A DNA stretch of 64,000 bases from JABDIP01 sp965250245 (GCA_965250245.1 OZ252296.1:2170001-2234000), one strand, 5' to 3'; positions 16,263-25,019 are shown, counted from the first letter of the stretch. Program-made: numbers and translations. Notes: generated from the sequence alone by a model not told the origin.

Positions 16263-17254
16263 TCCCGCCGAACATCGGTCAGCGCCTGGCGAAGTTCCTG
16301 GGCGTGTTCCTGGTGCTCGCGGTCGTGACGGCGGCCGTCTTCCTGTTGGCCTACCGGCTGATCGAGCTCGATCCCGAATTCGCGCTTGGCGACAGTGCAC
16401 GGCTGCTCATGCGGCTCTACCTGTCGTCCCTCGTACTGATCTGCGTCGGCGCCTGGTGGATCGTCCTGTCGCATGAGAGCCGGGAACTCGCCGAGCGGGA
16501 CCTCGTCAGTTCGCTGGAGACGCTGAAGGAAACGCGCCAGGAGCTGATGCAGAGCGAGCGGATGGCGACGATCGGGCAGCTGACGGCCACCGTCAGCCAC
16601 GAGCTCAGAAATCCGCTCGGGACCCTGTTTTCATCGGTCTCCGTACTGCGGCGGTACACCGGCAGCGCGCCCAAGCAGGTCGGGAACGAGCTCGACAAGA
16701 TGCGGCGCAACATCAGGCGCTGCGTGAGCATCATCGAAGAGCTGATGGAGTTTTCGCGCGAGCAGCAAGTCTATCCCCGGCCGATGCAGCTCGACCGCTG
16801 GATCGCCGGTGAACTGGCCGACTGGGACAAGCCCGACTCGATCACGCTCGAGATCGACCTCAACTCCGAGGCGGTGGTGGCGGTGGACGGCGAGAAATTC
16901 CATCATGCCCTGGTCAACCTGCTGCAGAACGCGCAGCAGGCGATCCTGCAGCAGGACGAAACCGGAAACGGTGCTGAGGGCGGCACCGTCGGCGTCGCCA
17001 CGCGCAGGAACGGCAACCAGGTGGAGCTGCGGATTTCCGACGAGGGCTGCGGGCTTAAGCCAGGTACCGACGACAAGATTTTCAAGCCGCTGTTCAGCAC
17101 CAAGGCCTTCGGTGTGGGATTGGGGTTGCCGCTGGTGAAGCGCATCGTCGAGGGTCACAAGGGCACCATCGCCGTGGACAGCACCTGGGGCGAGGGGACG
17201 ACGATCTCGATCCGCCTTCCGCTGGCGGAGCGTGAGGCGTCACAACGCGGATGA
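15884..17254 (+). CDS. NCS1-permease-like sensor kinase, C-terminal histidine kinase part
   Basis: This frame is open far upstream but homologous sequence starts at 15821, so the true gene is probably one chain from 14592. If translated alone it could start at ATG 15884. It holds the last permease helices, a cysteine cluster (CAICAYRYEPDDMAHC, GPICSLCCSLDAHC) likely to bind zinc or an iron-sulfur centre, and two more membrane segments (FLGVFLVLAVVTAAVFLLAY, LSSLVLICVGAWWIVLS). A kinase core follows: H-box TVSHELRNPLGT, N-box HALVNLLQNAQQAI, G-boxes DEGCGLKPG and GVGLGLPLVKRIV. All kinase motifs are intact, which argues that the frameshift is recent or a sequence error. Confidence 0.8.
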   Translation: MAIASVVSVTAFAGVFGPVPEAYAAELALCTAFASAIALGFATRGRYYIARTDELARQTDGDPNPRCAICAYRYEPDDMAHCPFYEGPICSLCCSLDAHCHDVCKRPAEVHEARRAKLGDGHLRRMIPPNIGQRLAKFLGVFLVLAVVTAAVFLLAYRLIELDPEFALGDSARLLMRLYLSSLVLICVGAWWIVLSHESRELAERDLVSSLETLKETRQELMQSERMATIGQLTATVSHELRNPLGTLFSSVSVLRRYTGSAPKQVGNELDKMRRNIRRCVSIIEELMEFSREQQVYPRPMQLDRWIAGELADWDKPDSITLEIDLNSEAVVAVDGEKFHHALVNLLQNAQQAILQQDETGNGAEGGTVGVATRRNGNQVELRISDEGCGLKPGTDDKIFKPLFSTKAFGVGLGLPLVKRIVEGHKGTIAVDSTWGEGTTISIRLPLAEREASQRG

Positions 17255-17294
17255 CGACCCGCCGGCGCCGGAGTCCAATAGGAGGGCATGCCCA

Positions 17295-19715
17295 ATGACG
17301 TCCATCCCCGGGCATGAAACCGCGGTCGGCAAGGACATGTCGGAAGCAGGGGAAGACCGGACGCCGGTCGCGGATGCCAATCGCCGCATCCTGGTCGTGG
17401 ACGACGACAAGGATTTCGCGGACACGATGGTCCAACTTCTCCGGATGCACGGGTTCGAGGTCGAGACAGCACACAGCATTGCCGCGGCCAGACAGTTGCT
17501 GGCGGCGTTCGCGCCGCGCGTCGCGCTGATCGACATTCGCATGGGAGACGGCAGCGGTCTCGATCTCGCGACCGAGATCAAGGCCGCCCATTCCAACATC
17601 TCCTGCGTGATGATGACCGCCTATGCCTCGGTGGACACCGCCATCACTGCACTCCAGGAGGGCGCCCACGACTATCTGCGCAAGCCCTTCTATACGCGCG
17701 AGCTGGTGTCGACCATCAACTGCTCCATAGAGCGCACCGCGCTGGTGCGGGACCGCGACAGGGCGGAAGCGGCGCTGCGGGAGCGGAACCTCGAGCTGGA
17801 GGCGCTCAACGCCAGCCTGGAGTCGCTCGTCACCAGCATGCAGACGATCTCCGCCTCCGACTCCATCGGTCAGCTTTGCCGCACGCTGGCCAGCCAGGCG
17901 ATGGCGCTCACCGACGCGGATCGAGCCTCCGTTACGTTGCGATTGGAAGGTGGACGGACCGTCGAGGCGGTCGAAGGCCGGACCGACCGGCCAGGCGAAC
18001 CAGGGTCGGCGCCGTCCGCCGGAGCATCGGAACTGCCGCTCCTGGGCGCCGATCAGGAGCCTATGGGGACCATCCGCATCGAAGCGGCCGAGGAGCTGCC
18101 GCTGTCGCTCCAGGATCGGGAGCTGCTGGAGATACTTGCGTCCTATGCCAGCGCGGCCATCCACCGCCTGCAGGCCCTGGATCGGGTGTCCTCGAGCGAG
18201 GCACGGATGCGGGACACCATCGACAATTCTCCGTCGATGATCTCGCTCCAGGAACTCGATGGCCGGTTTCTGCTTGTCAACCGGCGCTTCGAGGAATGGT
18301 TCGGCGTTCGCGGCGATGCCTCCGTGGGCCAGACTCCCGCCGGCATCCTTTCTGCGGAGGCCGCGTCCCTGTTCCATGTCGACCGGGCCGGCGAGGATGT
18401 CGGTGACGGCGAGCGCACCACGGACATTTCCCTCACCTTCGCGGATGGCACCGAACACAGCCTGTCGCTGACCCGGTTCCCCGTCTGGTCGCCCGACGGC
18501 CGGCTGCTGTCGGTCGGCACGATTGCCACCGATGTGACGAAGCATCGTGCGGCGGAGGACCATCTGCGCCGCGCCCACAAGATGGAGGCACTCGGCCAGT
18601 TGACCGGCGGCGTTGCCCATGACTTCAACAACCTGCTGGCCATCATCTCCGGTAATCTGAGCCTGGTCAGGAACGAGACCGCCGGCACCGGCGACCTTGC
18701 CGAGGTCATCGAGGACGCTTTCGAGGCGGCCCAGGCCGGGTCGGAGCTGACGCACCGGCTGCTCGCCTTTGGCAGGCTGCAGACGCTCCAGCCGCAGCGG
18801 ACCGACAGTCGCGAGCTGCTATTGAAGATGTCACGCGTGCTGACGCGGACGCTCGGCGAGACCGTCGACCTTGTGGCGCGGCCGGCCGACGATCTCTGGG
18901 CGATCCGGGTCGACCGGTCCCAGCTCGAATCCTGCCTCATCAATCTTGCGCTGAATGCACGGGACGCGATGCCGCAGGGCGGCGAATTGCGGATCTCCGC
19001 GGAGAACGCGGGCCAGGTCGGGCCGGGGCGGGGCTCACCGGAACACCGGTGGTCAGGTCAGCATGTCCTGTTCACCGTGTCGGACTCGGGTCAGGGCATG
19101 ACCGAGGAGGTGCTGAGCCGCGCCGTGCAACCCTTCTTCACCACCAAGCCCTCCGGTCAGGGCAGCGGCCTCGGGCTGAGCATGGTCGACGGATTCGTCG
19201 AACAGTCCGGCGGTCGCCTGGAGATCTCGAGCGCTCCGGGCCAGGGGACAAGTGTTCGCGTCTATCTTCCGCGCTGTGCCGAGGAGACCGAGGATCGACC
19301 CCCGATCGACGTCTCGGCGCCCGATCGGGGTGGCCATGGGGAGCGGATCCTGATCGTCGAGGATCAGCCGAAGGTGCGCCGGTTGGCCGTCCGGATCCTG
19401 ACGCGGCTCGGATACGAGGTGCTGCAGTCGGGGACCGCGTCCGACGCGCTCGAACTCCTGGCCGGGTCGGCCGACATCGATCTCCTGTTCACCGACATCG
19501 TGTTGCCGGGCGGCATGAGCGGGGTCGAGCTTGCCGACGCGGCGCTGCGGAAACGGCCCGGCCTGAAAATCCTCTATATGTCGGGCTACGCTCCGGACCG
19601 CGTCCTCGGCAAGGACCATCTGGATAAAGGCGAGCTGCTGGTCACAAAACCCTTCCTGACCGAGGATCTGGCGCGAAGCGTGCGCTATGCGCTCGATCGG
19701 GCGCCGGCCGGGTAG
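17295..19715 (+). CDS. Hybrid sensor histidine kinase with N- and C-terminal receiver domains
   Basis: 806 aa, no membrane segment, so cytosolic. Order: receiver (about 30-150; VDDDKDF, Asp80 in ALIDIRMGDGSG, Lys in LRKPF); coiled linker; GAF-like region (about 185-300); PAS (about 305-420; DTIDNSPSMISLQELDG). Then the dimerisation/H-box with His442 in GGVAHDFNNLLAIISGNL, HATPase (INLALNARDAMPQGGEL, DSGQGM, GSGLGLSMVDGF) and a second receiver with Asp734 in LLFTDIVLPGGMSG. ATG 17295 has AGGAGG at good spacing. It follows the NCS1-type kinase by 40 bp, making a three-gene signalling operon; the N-terminal receiver suggests a phosphorelay with the other kinase. Confidence 0.93.
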   Translation: MTSIPGHETAVGKDMSEAGEDRTPVADANRRILVVDDDKDFADTMVQLLRMHGFEVETAHSIAAARQLLAAFAPRVALIDIRMGDGSGLDLATEIKAAHSNISCVMMTAYASVDTAITALQEGAHDYLRKPFYTRELVSTINCSIERTALVRDRDRAEAALRERNLELEALNASLESLVTSMQTISASDSIGQLCRTLASQAMALTDADRASVTLRLEGGRTVEAVEGRTDRPGEPGSAPSAGASELPLLGADQEPMGTIRIEAAEELPLSLQDRELLEILASYASAAIHRLQALDRVSSSEARMRDTIDNSPSMISLQELDGRFLLVNRRFEEWFGVRGDASVGQTPAGILSAEAASLFHVDRAGEDVGDGERTTDISLTFADGTEHSLSLTRFPVWSPDGRLLSVGTIATDVTKHRAAEDHLRRAHKMEALGQLTGGVAHDFNNLLAIISGNLSLVRNETAGTGDLAEVIEDAFEAAQAGSELTHRLLAFGRLQTLQPQRTDSRELLLKMSRVLTRTLGETVDLVARPADDLWAIRVDRSQLESCLINLALNARDAMPQGGELRISAENAGQVGPGRGSPEHRWSGQHVLFTVSDSGQGMTEEVLSRAVQPFFTTKPSGQGSGLGLSMVDGFVEQSGGRLEISSAPGQGTSVRVYLPRCAEETEDRPPIDVSAPDRGGHGERILIVEDQPKVRRLAVRILTRLGYEVLQSGTASDALELLAGSADIDLLFTDIVLPGGMSGVELADAALRKRPGLKILYMSGYAPDRVLGKDHLDKGELLVTKPFLTEDLARSVRYALDRAPAG

Positions 19716-19729
19716 CGCATCGGCATGCG

Positions 19730-20599
19730 TCAGCGATAGCGGTCGAACCAGTCGGTCTCTTCGAACCACTTGTTGTAGATCCGGTCGTAGCGGCCGTCGG
19801 CGCGGATCTTGCCGAGGAAGTCGTTCAGCCATCCGAGGAAATCGGGATCGCCCTTGCGGATCGCGAAGGCGATCGCCTCCTCGGTGAACGGCTGGTCCAG
19901 AAAGATCACGCCGCCATGCATGTAGAAATAGGTCACATTGAACGGCCGGTCGTAGACGAATGCGTCGACCTCGCCTTCAGCGACGGCGTTGGCGGCGTCC
20001 ATTTCGGTGCCGAACGGTCGGTATTCCGCGTCGGGCATGAACCGGCGGACCGCCTCCTCTCCGGTCGTCCCGGGCTTGGATGCGACGGTGAACTGCGCCG
20101 CGTTGAGATCGGCGTAAGTCGCGACCTCGTCGATGAGCCGCCGGCTCAGCAGCACGGTTTGGCCGACCTGCATGTAGGGGTCGGAGAAGTCGACCCGCTC
20201 GCGGCGGTCCTCGGTGATCGACATGCCGCTGATGATGATGTCGCAGCGACCCAGCGTCAGGGAGGGAATGATGCTGGTCCAGCGGGTATTGACCGGTGAG
20301 AAGTCCACGCCGAGTTCCCGCGCCATCTCGCGCGCCAGGTCAATGTCGAAGCCGCCGAACTGGACGACCTGGCCGCCGCGCCGTTCGTCGCCGGTGCGCA
20401 GGTTCTGCTCGCGCAGGCCGGACCGGGTAGCGATCATCTCGAACGGGAGGTACCCGGCCTCGAAGCAGACCCTGAGCTTGCCGCGGTCGAGCACCCCGGC
20501 GAGGGTGGAGTCCGGGTCCAGCGTGCGGTCCTGGGCCGCCGCCGGCAGGCTGAGCGCAGCGCAGAGCAGCGCCAGCGCGATCCTGGCCAGGGCCGGCAT
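19730..20599 (-). CDS. Periplasmic solute-binding protein (amino-acid ABC type, family 3)
   Basis: 289 aa with signal peptide MPALARIALALLCAALSLPA (cleavage near AAAQ). The fold is family 3 solute-binding (GKLRVCFEAGYLPFEMI, GFDIDLAREMARELGVDF, LTLGRCDIIISGMSITEDR, DFSDPYMQVGQTVLL). These usually feed ABC permeases for polar amino acids. No permease or ATPase gene is near; instead the gene starts 5 bp after the stop of nhaC, so both are probably co-translated. The link between a binding protein and an NhaC-type carrier is unusual. It could also serve as a sensory binding protein. Convergent with the hybrid kinase. Confidence 0.9.
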   Translation of the reverse strand: MPALARIALALLCAALSLPAAAQDRTLDPDSTLAGVLDRGKLRVCFEAGYLPFEMIATRSGLREQNLRTGDERRGGQVVQFGGFDIDLAREMARELGVDFSPVNTRWTSIIPSLTLGRCDIIISGMSITEDRRERVDFSDPYMQVGQTVLLSRRLIDEVATYADLNAAQFTVASKPGTTGEEAVRRFMPDAEYRPFGTEMDAANAVAEGEVDAFVYDRPFNVTYFYMHGGVIFLDQPFTEEAIAFAIRKGDPDFLGWLNDFLGKIRADGRYDRIYNKWFEETDWFDRYR

Positions 20600-20604
20600 C
20601 GGCC

Positions 20605-22035
20605 TCACTCCGCCGGGGCGGTCTTGGCGGCCGCCTCGGCCTCTCCGGGTTTGTCCGCTGGATGGATGGTCCAGCCCATCCAGCCGAACACCAGCGTCAC
20701 GATCGGCGACAGCCAGCAGAAGAAGTTGAACGGCAGATAGGCGATGGTCGCCACGCCCAGGGTCGCCGCCTGATAGGCGCCGCCGGAATTCCACGGCACC
20801 AGGTTGGCGGTCACCGTGGCGCTGTCCTCCACCGCCCGGGACAGGTTCTTGGCGTGCAGGCCGCGGTCGCGATAGGCCTGGGCATACATCCGCCCGCCCA
20901 TGACGATGGCCATATACTGGTCGCACAGAACCACATTGGCGCCCAGGCAGGTCAGCACCGTGGAGGCGATCAGCGAACCGCTGGACCGGGCCATCTGCAG
21001 GATGCGGTCGACGATCACCTTGAGCTGGTTGGTCTCCTCCATGATGCCGCCGAACATCATCGCGCAGATGACGATCGAGATGGCATAGAGCATGGCGGTG
21101 AAGCCGCCCTTGGTGAGCAGGCTGTCCACCGACTCGATGCCGGTGTTGCTGGCATAGCCGCCATAGGCGACGTCCAGCAGGTCGGGGTAGGACACGCCCT
21201 CGAACACCACGCCGAGGATCACCGCCGACAGCACGCCCGCCACCAGCCCCGGGATCGCCGGATACTTGCGATAGGCGCAGACGATCACCAGCGCCGGCGG
21301 AATGAGATGCCAGAGGCCGACGGTGAAGTCGCGGTCCAGGGTGGCGATGATCGCCTGCACCTCGGCCAGGTTCTCCTCGCCGCCGCCGTAGAACAGGCCC
21401 AGCACGATCTCGATCACCAGGGTCAGGCCGAAGGCCACCCCGGAGGTGTAGGTCATGTGGCGGATGTGGGTGTAGATGTCGGTCCCGGCCATCGCCGGCG
21501 CCAGGTTGGTGGTGTCCGACAGCGGCGACATCTTGTCCCCGAAATAGGCCCCGGACAGTACCGCGCCCGCCACCAGCGGGAGCGGGAAGCCGAGCCCGGC
21601 GCCGATGCCCATCAGGGCCACGCCGATGGTGCCGGTGGTGCCCCAGGAGGTGCCGGTCGCCAGGGAGGTGATGGCGCAGATGATCAGCGCCGCCGGCAGG
21701 AAGATCTCCGGCGACAGGATCTTCAGCCCGTAATAGAGCAGGGTGGGGACGACGCCGGTGAGGATCCACACGCCGATCAGGATGCCGATGATCAGCAGGA
21801 TGACGATCGCCTGCAGGGCGTTGGAGATGCCCTTCAGCATGCCGCCCTGGATCGTGTCCCAGGAGAAGCCGGCGCGGTAGCCGATCAGGGCGGCGACGAA
21901 GACGCCGAGCAGCATGGGGATGTGGGGATCGGTGCCGTAGACGACGATCGAGAGCATGATCCCGATCACCAGGGAAAACAGAGAGAGGATGGCCTCCCAC
22001 AGATGAGGATCCCGTTGCTCCTTGCTGGCAAACAT
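20605..22035 (-). CDS. nhaC: NhaC-family Na+/H+ antiporter
   Basis: 476 aa, about 11-12 membrane segments. Family signatures are ILLIIGILIGVWILTGVVPT, SLATGTSWGTTGTIGVALMGIG, SGAYFGDKMSPLSDTTNLAP and LVPWNSGGAYQAATLGV. An inner-membrane carrier exchanging sodium (or an organic anion with sodium or protons) as known for NhaC and malate-lactate antiporter relatives. The tail is a Glu/Ala-rich cytosolic stretch. ATG 22035 follows a 256-bp upstream region shared with the divergent CHRD gene. It is the first gene of a two-gene unit with a solute-binding protein. Confidence 0.92.
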   Translation of the reverse strand: MFASKEQRDPHLWEAILSLFSLVIGIMLSIVVYGTDPHIPMLLGVFVAALIGYRAGFSWDTIQGGMLKGISNALQAIVILLIIGILIGVWILTGVVPTLLYYGLKILSPEIFLPAALIICAITSLATGTSWGTTGTIGVALMGIGAGLGFPLPLVAGAVLSGAYFGDKMSPLSDTTNLAPAMAGTDIYTHIRHMTYTSGVAFGLTLVIEIVLGLFYGGGEENLAEVQAIIATLDRDFTVGLWHLIPPALVIVCAYRKYPAIPGLVAGVLSAVILGVVFEGVSYPDLLDVAYGGYASNTGIESVDSLLTKGGFTAMLYAISIVICAMMFGGIMEETNQLKVIVDRILQMARSSGSLIASTVLTCLGANVVLCDQYMAIVMGGRMYAQAYRDRGLHAKNLSRAVEDSATVTANLVPWNSGGAYQAATLGVATIAYLPFNFFCWLSPIVTLVFGWMGWTIHPADKPGEAEAAAKTAPAE

Positions 22036-22291
22036 GGCCCGCCCCCCATTGGACCCGCTTCCTGCGGGGGATTTTCGCCGTACCTCTTTCGACGGTGTTC
22101 CAATCCGCGCCGTAACGCAACCGTAACACTATCACCAAGCCGATCCCGCAATCGACCGGAACCCCAGCCGGACCCCTGTTGTCCAGCACCTTTTGGTGGA
22201 GGAGGGAATATCGCCGTCTATCAGGTGTCCCTTCTGACAAGAGCGGCGCGCAGCCGCGCGCCCGCTCGATCCTTGGACGAGGGGGTAGGCA

Positions 22292-22867
22292 ATGAGCACC
22301 GAGAGACGCGTTTTCGGAACAGTCTGCTGCGCGGCCCTGGCGATCTGGCTAGGCCAGGCGGTCCCCGCCTATGGCGACAATGATGATGACGATGATGACG
22401 ATCGCCGCCGAGGTGGCGGCGATACGGAACTGCTGGGCGCGAACGAGGTGCCGCCGGTCGTCTCCCGCGGCGATGGGGACTTCGATTTCGACTTCCGCCG
22501 GGGCCGGATCGAGTTCGAGCTGGAATACGACGTGGCATCGAACGGCAGCGATGTGACCCAGGCACACATCCACATCGCCAATCCGGGCAACAATGGCGGC
22601 GTCGCCGTCTTCCTCTGCACCAATCTCGGCAACAACCCGCCGGGCGCGACGCTGCGCCCGTGCCCCCGGTCGCCCGGAGAGGTCGATGGGACGATCGTCG
22701 CTGCGGACGTCCTGCCGGTGATCGGCGCCAATGGCGTCATCATCGAGGCCGGCGACATCGATGGCCTGAAGCGCCTGATGGATGACGGCGCCGCCTACGT
22801 CAACCTGCACACCGACGCCCATCCGCCGGGAGAGCTTCGCGGTCAGACCAACCCGCGCCGGCGATAG
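22292..22867 (+). CDS. CHRD domain secreted protein with poly-Asp N-terminus
   Basis: 191 aa. A signal peptide (FGTVCCAALAIWLGQAVPAYG) is followed by GDNDDDDDDDRRRGGG, then a CHRD domain (about 43-186). The domain is recognised from ELLGANEVPPV, DVTQAHIHIANPGNNGGVAVFLC and the ending YVNLHTDAHPPGELRGQ. CHRD domains are secreted modules that in animals occur in chordin; bacterial versions have no settled role. The Asp run parallels that of the exported protein at 5961. Two stem-loops lie just downstream. Confidence 0.9.
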   Translation: MSTERRVFGTVCCAALAIWLGQAVPAYGDNDDDDDDDRRRGGGDTELLGANEVPPVVSRGDGDFDFDFRRGRIEFELEYDVASNGSDVTQAHIHIANPGNNGGVAVFLCTNLGNNPPGATLRPCPRSPGEVDGTIVAADVLPVIGANGVIIEAGDIDGLKRLMDDGAAYVNLHTDAHPPGELRGQTNPRRR

Positions 22868-22902
22868 GGGCCAGGCACAGCGCCGCCGGATGGCGCTCCG
22901 CC

Positions 22903-22947
22903 GGCATTCACCCCGCCCTTGCTCTTGAAGAAGGGAAGGGGAATGCC
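22903..22947. terminator. Imperfect stem-loop downstream of the CHRD gene
   Basis: GGCATTC and the facing GAATGCC bracket further paired C/G-rich arms (CCCC/GGGG, CCCTT/AAGGG). It lies between two convergent genes, 36 bp past the CHRD stop, and may stop transcription from that side. Confidence 0.45.
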
Positions 22948-22962
22948 AGTCCGGTGCGGCGT

Positions 22963-22990
22963 CAGCCCTCTCCGTCACCGGGGAGGGCTG
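22963..22990. terminator. Stem-loop between convergent genes
   Basis: CAGCCCTC (22963-22970) pairs with GAGGGCTG (22983-22990) across a 12-nt loop. It sits 35 bp from the stop of the minus-strand carboxymuconolactone-family gene and could act as a terminator in either direction, though no U-run is present. Confidence 0.45.
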
Positions 22991-23025
22991 ATTGCGCGTG
23001 TTTCGCAGGGTCCGGCTGACGGATG

Positions 23026-23574
23026 TCAGGCGGCGACTTGCGATGGGGTCACGACCGGGAAGTCGACATCGACGTCCAAGCCGACATTGATGTAGTTGGT
23101 GAACAGGTTGAGGGCGATGTGGGCGAAGATCTCGACGATCTCCTCATCGTCGAACCCGGCCACCCGCAGGGCCGCGATATCCGTGTCCTGGATGTCGGCC
23201 CGGTCCTCGACCACCTGCAAGGCGAAGCGGATCGCCGCCTGGCTGCGCGGGTCGTCGGCGCGGCCTTCCTGCGCCGCGGCCATCTCCTCCGCCGACGCGC
23301 CGGCGTTCTTGCCGAGCAGGGTGTGGGCGGACAGGCAATAGGCGCAGCCATTGTAGTTGGCGATGGCAACCGCGATCTGCTCGCCCAGCTTGGCGCCGAG
23401 CTTGCCCTCGGCCAGGGCGCCGAACGCGCCCAGCATGCTCTTCAGCGCCGCCGGCGAGTGGGCGACGGTGCCGAACATGTTCACGACTCCGCCGAACTGC
23501 GCCTTGACGGCGTCCATCAGCTCCTTGCGGTCGCCGGTGGCCTCGGCGTGGGGGTAGGGGGTGATCCTTGGCAT
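23026..23574 (-). CDS. Carboxymuconolactone decarboxylase / AhpD-like peroxidase family protein
   Basis: 182 aa. The AhpD-like core has the redox pair CAYCLSAH (Cys-X-X-Cys with the following His) in AIANYNGCAYCLSAHTLLGK. Flanking motifs are FGGVVNMFGTVAHSPAALK and IVEIFAHIALNLFTNYIN. Such proteins act as alkylhydroperoxidase-type antioxidants in the cytosol. ATG 23574 is preceded by AAGGAC. It lies beside sodC and a MarR regulator, fitting an oxidative-stress neighbourhood. Confidence 0.9.
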   Translation of the reverse strand: MPRITPYPHAEATGDRKELMDAVKAQFGGVVNMFGTVAHSPAALKSMLGAFGALAEGKLGAKLGEQIAVAIANYNGCAYCLSAHTLLGKNAGASAEEMAAAQEGRADDPRSQAAIRFALQVVEDRADIQDTDIAALRVAGFDDEEIVEIFAHIALNLFTNYINVGLDVDVDFPVVTPSQVAA

Positions 23575-23657
23575 GGGACTGTCCTTTCGTATCACTCGGG
23601 TTGTGCCCGCCGATTCAATTCAAGGCCCGCGGCGGGCGAGCGGGGTTTCTGCCGGCG

Positions 23658-24215
23658 TCAAGGCCGGGGGCTGAAGGCGGCGCAGGCGATCCGGGCGCCG
23701 GCACCACCGATCGGGGCGGTCTGATAATCGTCGGCGTTGGCGTGGACGATCAGGGCGCCGCCATCCGCGTCCTGCACGTCGGCGAGCGAGATCCGGGTGG
23801 CGAAGAAATCCGCCCGGGCCACGCCGTCGGCATGGGCGTAGAGGTTCGGCAGGTCGCCGCCATGGGGCCCGTGCGGATGCAGGGCGCCATGCGCGCCGCC
23901 GGTGACGTCCAGATGGCCGCCAGAGCGTGTGAACACGCCGACATCCGAGCAGTCGCCGACCGCATGGATGTGCAGGCCATGCATGCCCGGTGGCAGGTTG
24001 CGAGCCCGGACCTCCACGACGACGCCGTCGCGGCCTTGCCAGAGATGGACCTCGCCGATGCGGTTGCCGGCGGCGTCGATCAGCCGCGCCCGGGCACGGT
24101 CGCCGTATTCGGCGTTGGCGTGATGCCCCGACGCTTCGGCCAGCGACGGGCCGGCCTCGACACACGCCGTCAGGGCGACGGCGCAGGCCAGGCCGGAGAG
24201 GAGCTTCGCGCGCAT
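23658..24215 (-). CDS. sodC: Cu/Zn superoxide dismutase, lipoprotein
   Basis: 185 aa. Type II signal peptide with lipobox LTAC, so the enzyme should be anchored on the periplasmic side. It dismutates superoxide outside the cytoplasm. Metal ligands are visible in MHGLHIHAVGDCSD, GGAHGALHPHGPHGGDLPN and ALIVHANADDY. The paired cysteines (GDCSD and RIACAAF) would form the conserved disulfide. It follows the secreted protein gene at 24219-24935 by 3 bp, so these are co-transcribed under the MarR-associated promoter. Confidence 0.95.
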   Translation of the reverse strand: MRAKLLSGLACAVALTACVEAGPSLAEASGHHANAEYGDRARARLIDAAGNRIGEVHLWQGRDGVVVEVRARNLPPGMHGLHIHAVGDCSDVGVFTRSGGHLDVTGGAHGALHPHGPHGGDLPNLYAHADGVARADFFATRISLADVQDADGGALIVHANADDYQTAPIGGAGARIACAAFSPRP

Positions 24216-24218
24216 GGC

Positions 24219-24935
24219 TCAGTCCTCCCGCATCACGCGGCCGGGCAGGGACAGGTCGCCGGAGCCGACATCATGCACGCCCGTCACGCACAGCAGCGGC
24301 GCGACAGCCTCGACGTTGACCTGAAGCTCCGCGGTCACCGCGTCGAAGGCGGCCATTTCGGAATCGCCGATGGGCACGGTGATGCGCGCGGTGCGGCCGT
24401 CCAGGATCGGGCTCATGCCCGGGCTGTCCAGCGCGATCGGCAGGTACGGAGCCGTGGCCGGCAGCAGGTCGACGCCCGGCGAGACGTCGCGGACTTTCAG
24501 GCCCGCGCCGCAAGCCTCGTCGGGCACCAGCACCACCCAATGGGAGTGCCAGTCGGCACCGTCATTGGCCGGATCGCCGTCCTGGTTCTCGTCGAACAGC
24601 GGCGTGTCGTCGAAATCCGGATGGGAGGTGATGGCCAGGGCCAGGATGCCGGATTCCGGATCGAACCCGACCGTGGCGGGATCCAGATCGGTCGGCCACA
24701 CATAGGCTTCGACCTTCGATCCGGCGAGCTGGCCGATCGGCACCGGCCGCACGCTGCCGGCCACGCCGGCGACCTCCATCATGAAGGTGGTCAAGCGGCC
24801 ATCGGTCGTCGCCTCGGCCGTGGTGATGTCGAAGGCCGGCGTCTTGGTCTGGTCGACCTCGCTGGTGATGCCGTGGGCCAGCGCGCTCGTGGCACCGGCC
24901 GCCAGTATGGAGGCGGCCAACAGGGTTGTTCTCAT
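24219..24935 (-). CDS. Exported protein of unknown function upstream of sodC
   Basis: 238 aa with a clean signal peptide (MRTTLLAASILAAGATSALA, cleavage before HGITSEVDQ). The mature part starts with His and contains VEAYVWPTDLDPATVGFD, HPDFDDTPLFDENQDGD (calcium-binding-like acidic run), ADWHSHWVVLVPDEAC and a late Cys (PLLCVTG) that may pair with EACGAG. I do not know the family. It is the first gene of a unit with sodC and diverges from the MarR gene, so redox-related periplasmic function is inferred. Confidence 0.75.
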   Translation of the reverse strand: MRTTLLAASILAAGATSALAHGITSEVDQTKTPAFDITTAEATTDGRLTTFMMEVAGVAGSVRPVPIGQLAGSKVEAYVWPTDLDPATVGFDPESGILALAITSHPDFDDTPLFDENQDGDPANDGADWHSHWVVLVPDEACGAGLKVRDVSPGVDLLPATAPYLPIALDSPGMSPILDGRTARITVPIGDSEMAAFDAVTAELQVNVEAVAPLLCVTGVHDVGSGDLSLPGRVMRED

Positions 24936-24951
24936 GGTTTTCGTCCTTATA

Positions 24952-25019
24952 GTATCGAGTCGATACCGATGAGATAAGGCATCCCGGTCTGGCTTGCAAG
25001 GGAAGTTTTGAGTCGATAC
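24952..25019. promoter_or_regulatory. Candidate MarR operators between the sodC unit and the marR gene
   Basis: GTATCGAGTCGATAC (24952-24966) is a 15-base perfect palindrome around a central G. Its right half GAGTCGATAC recurs at 25010-25019, 53 bp away (about five helical turns), ending just before the marR ATG at 25029. This is the pattern expected for a MarR protein controlling itself and the divergent genes. Confidence 0.65.

Noticed and set aside
20662..22383. 573-codon plus-strand open frame
   Set aside because: It lies antisense to nhaC and its composition (His, Gln, Asp, Arg rich) is that of a shadow frame.
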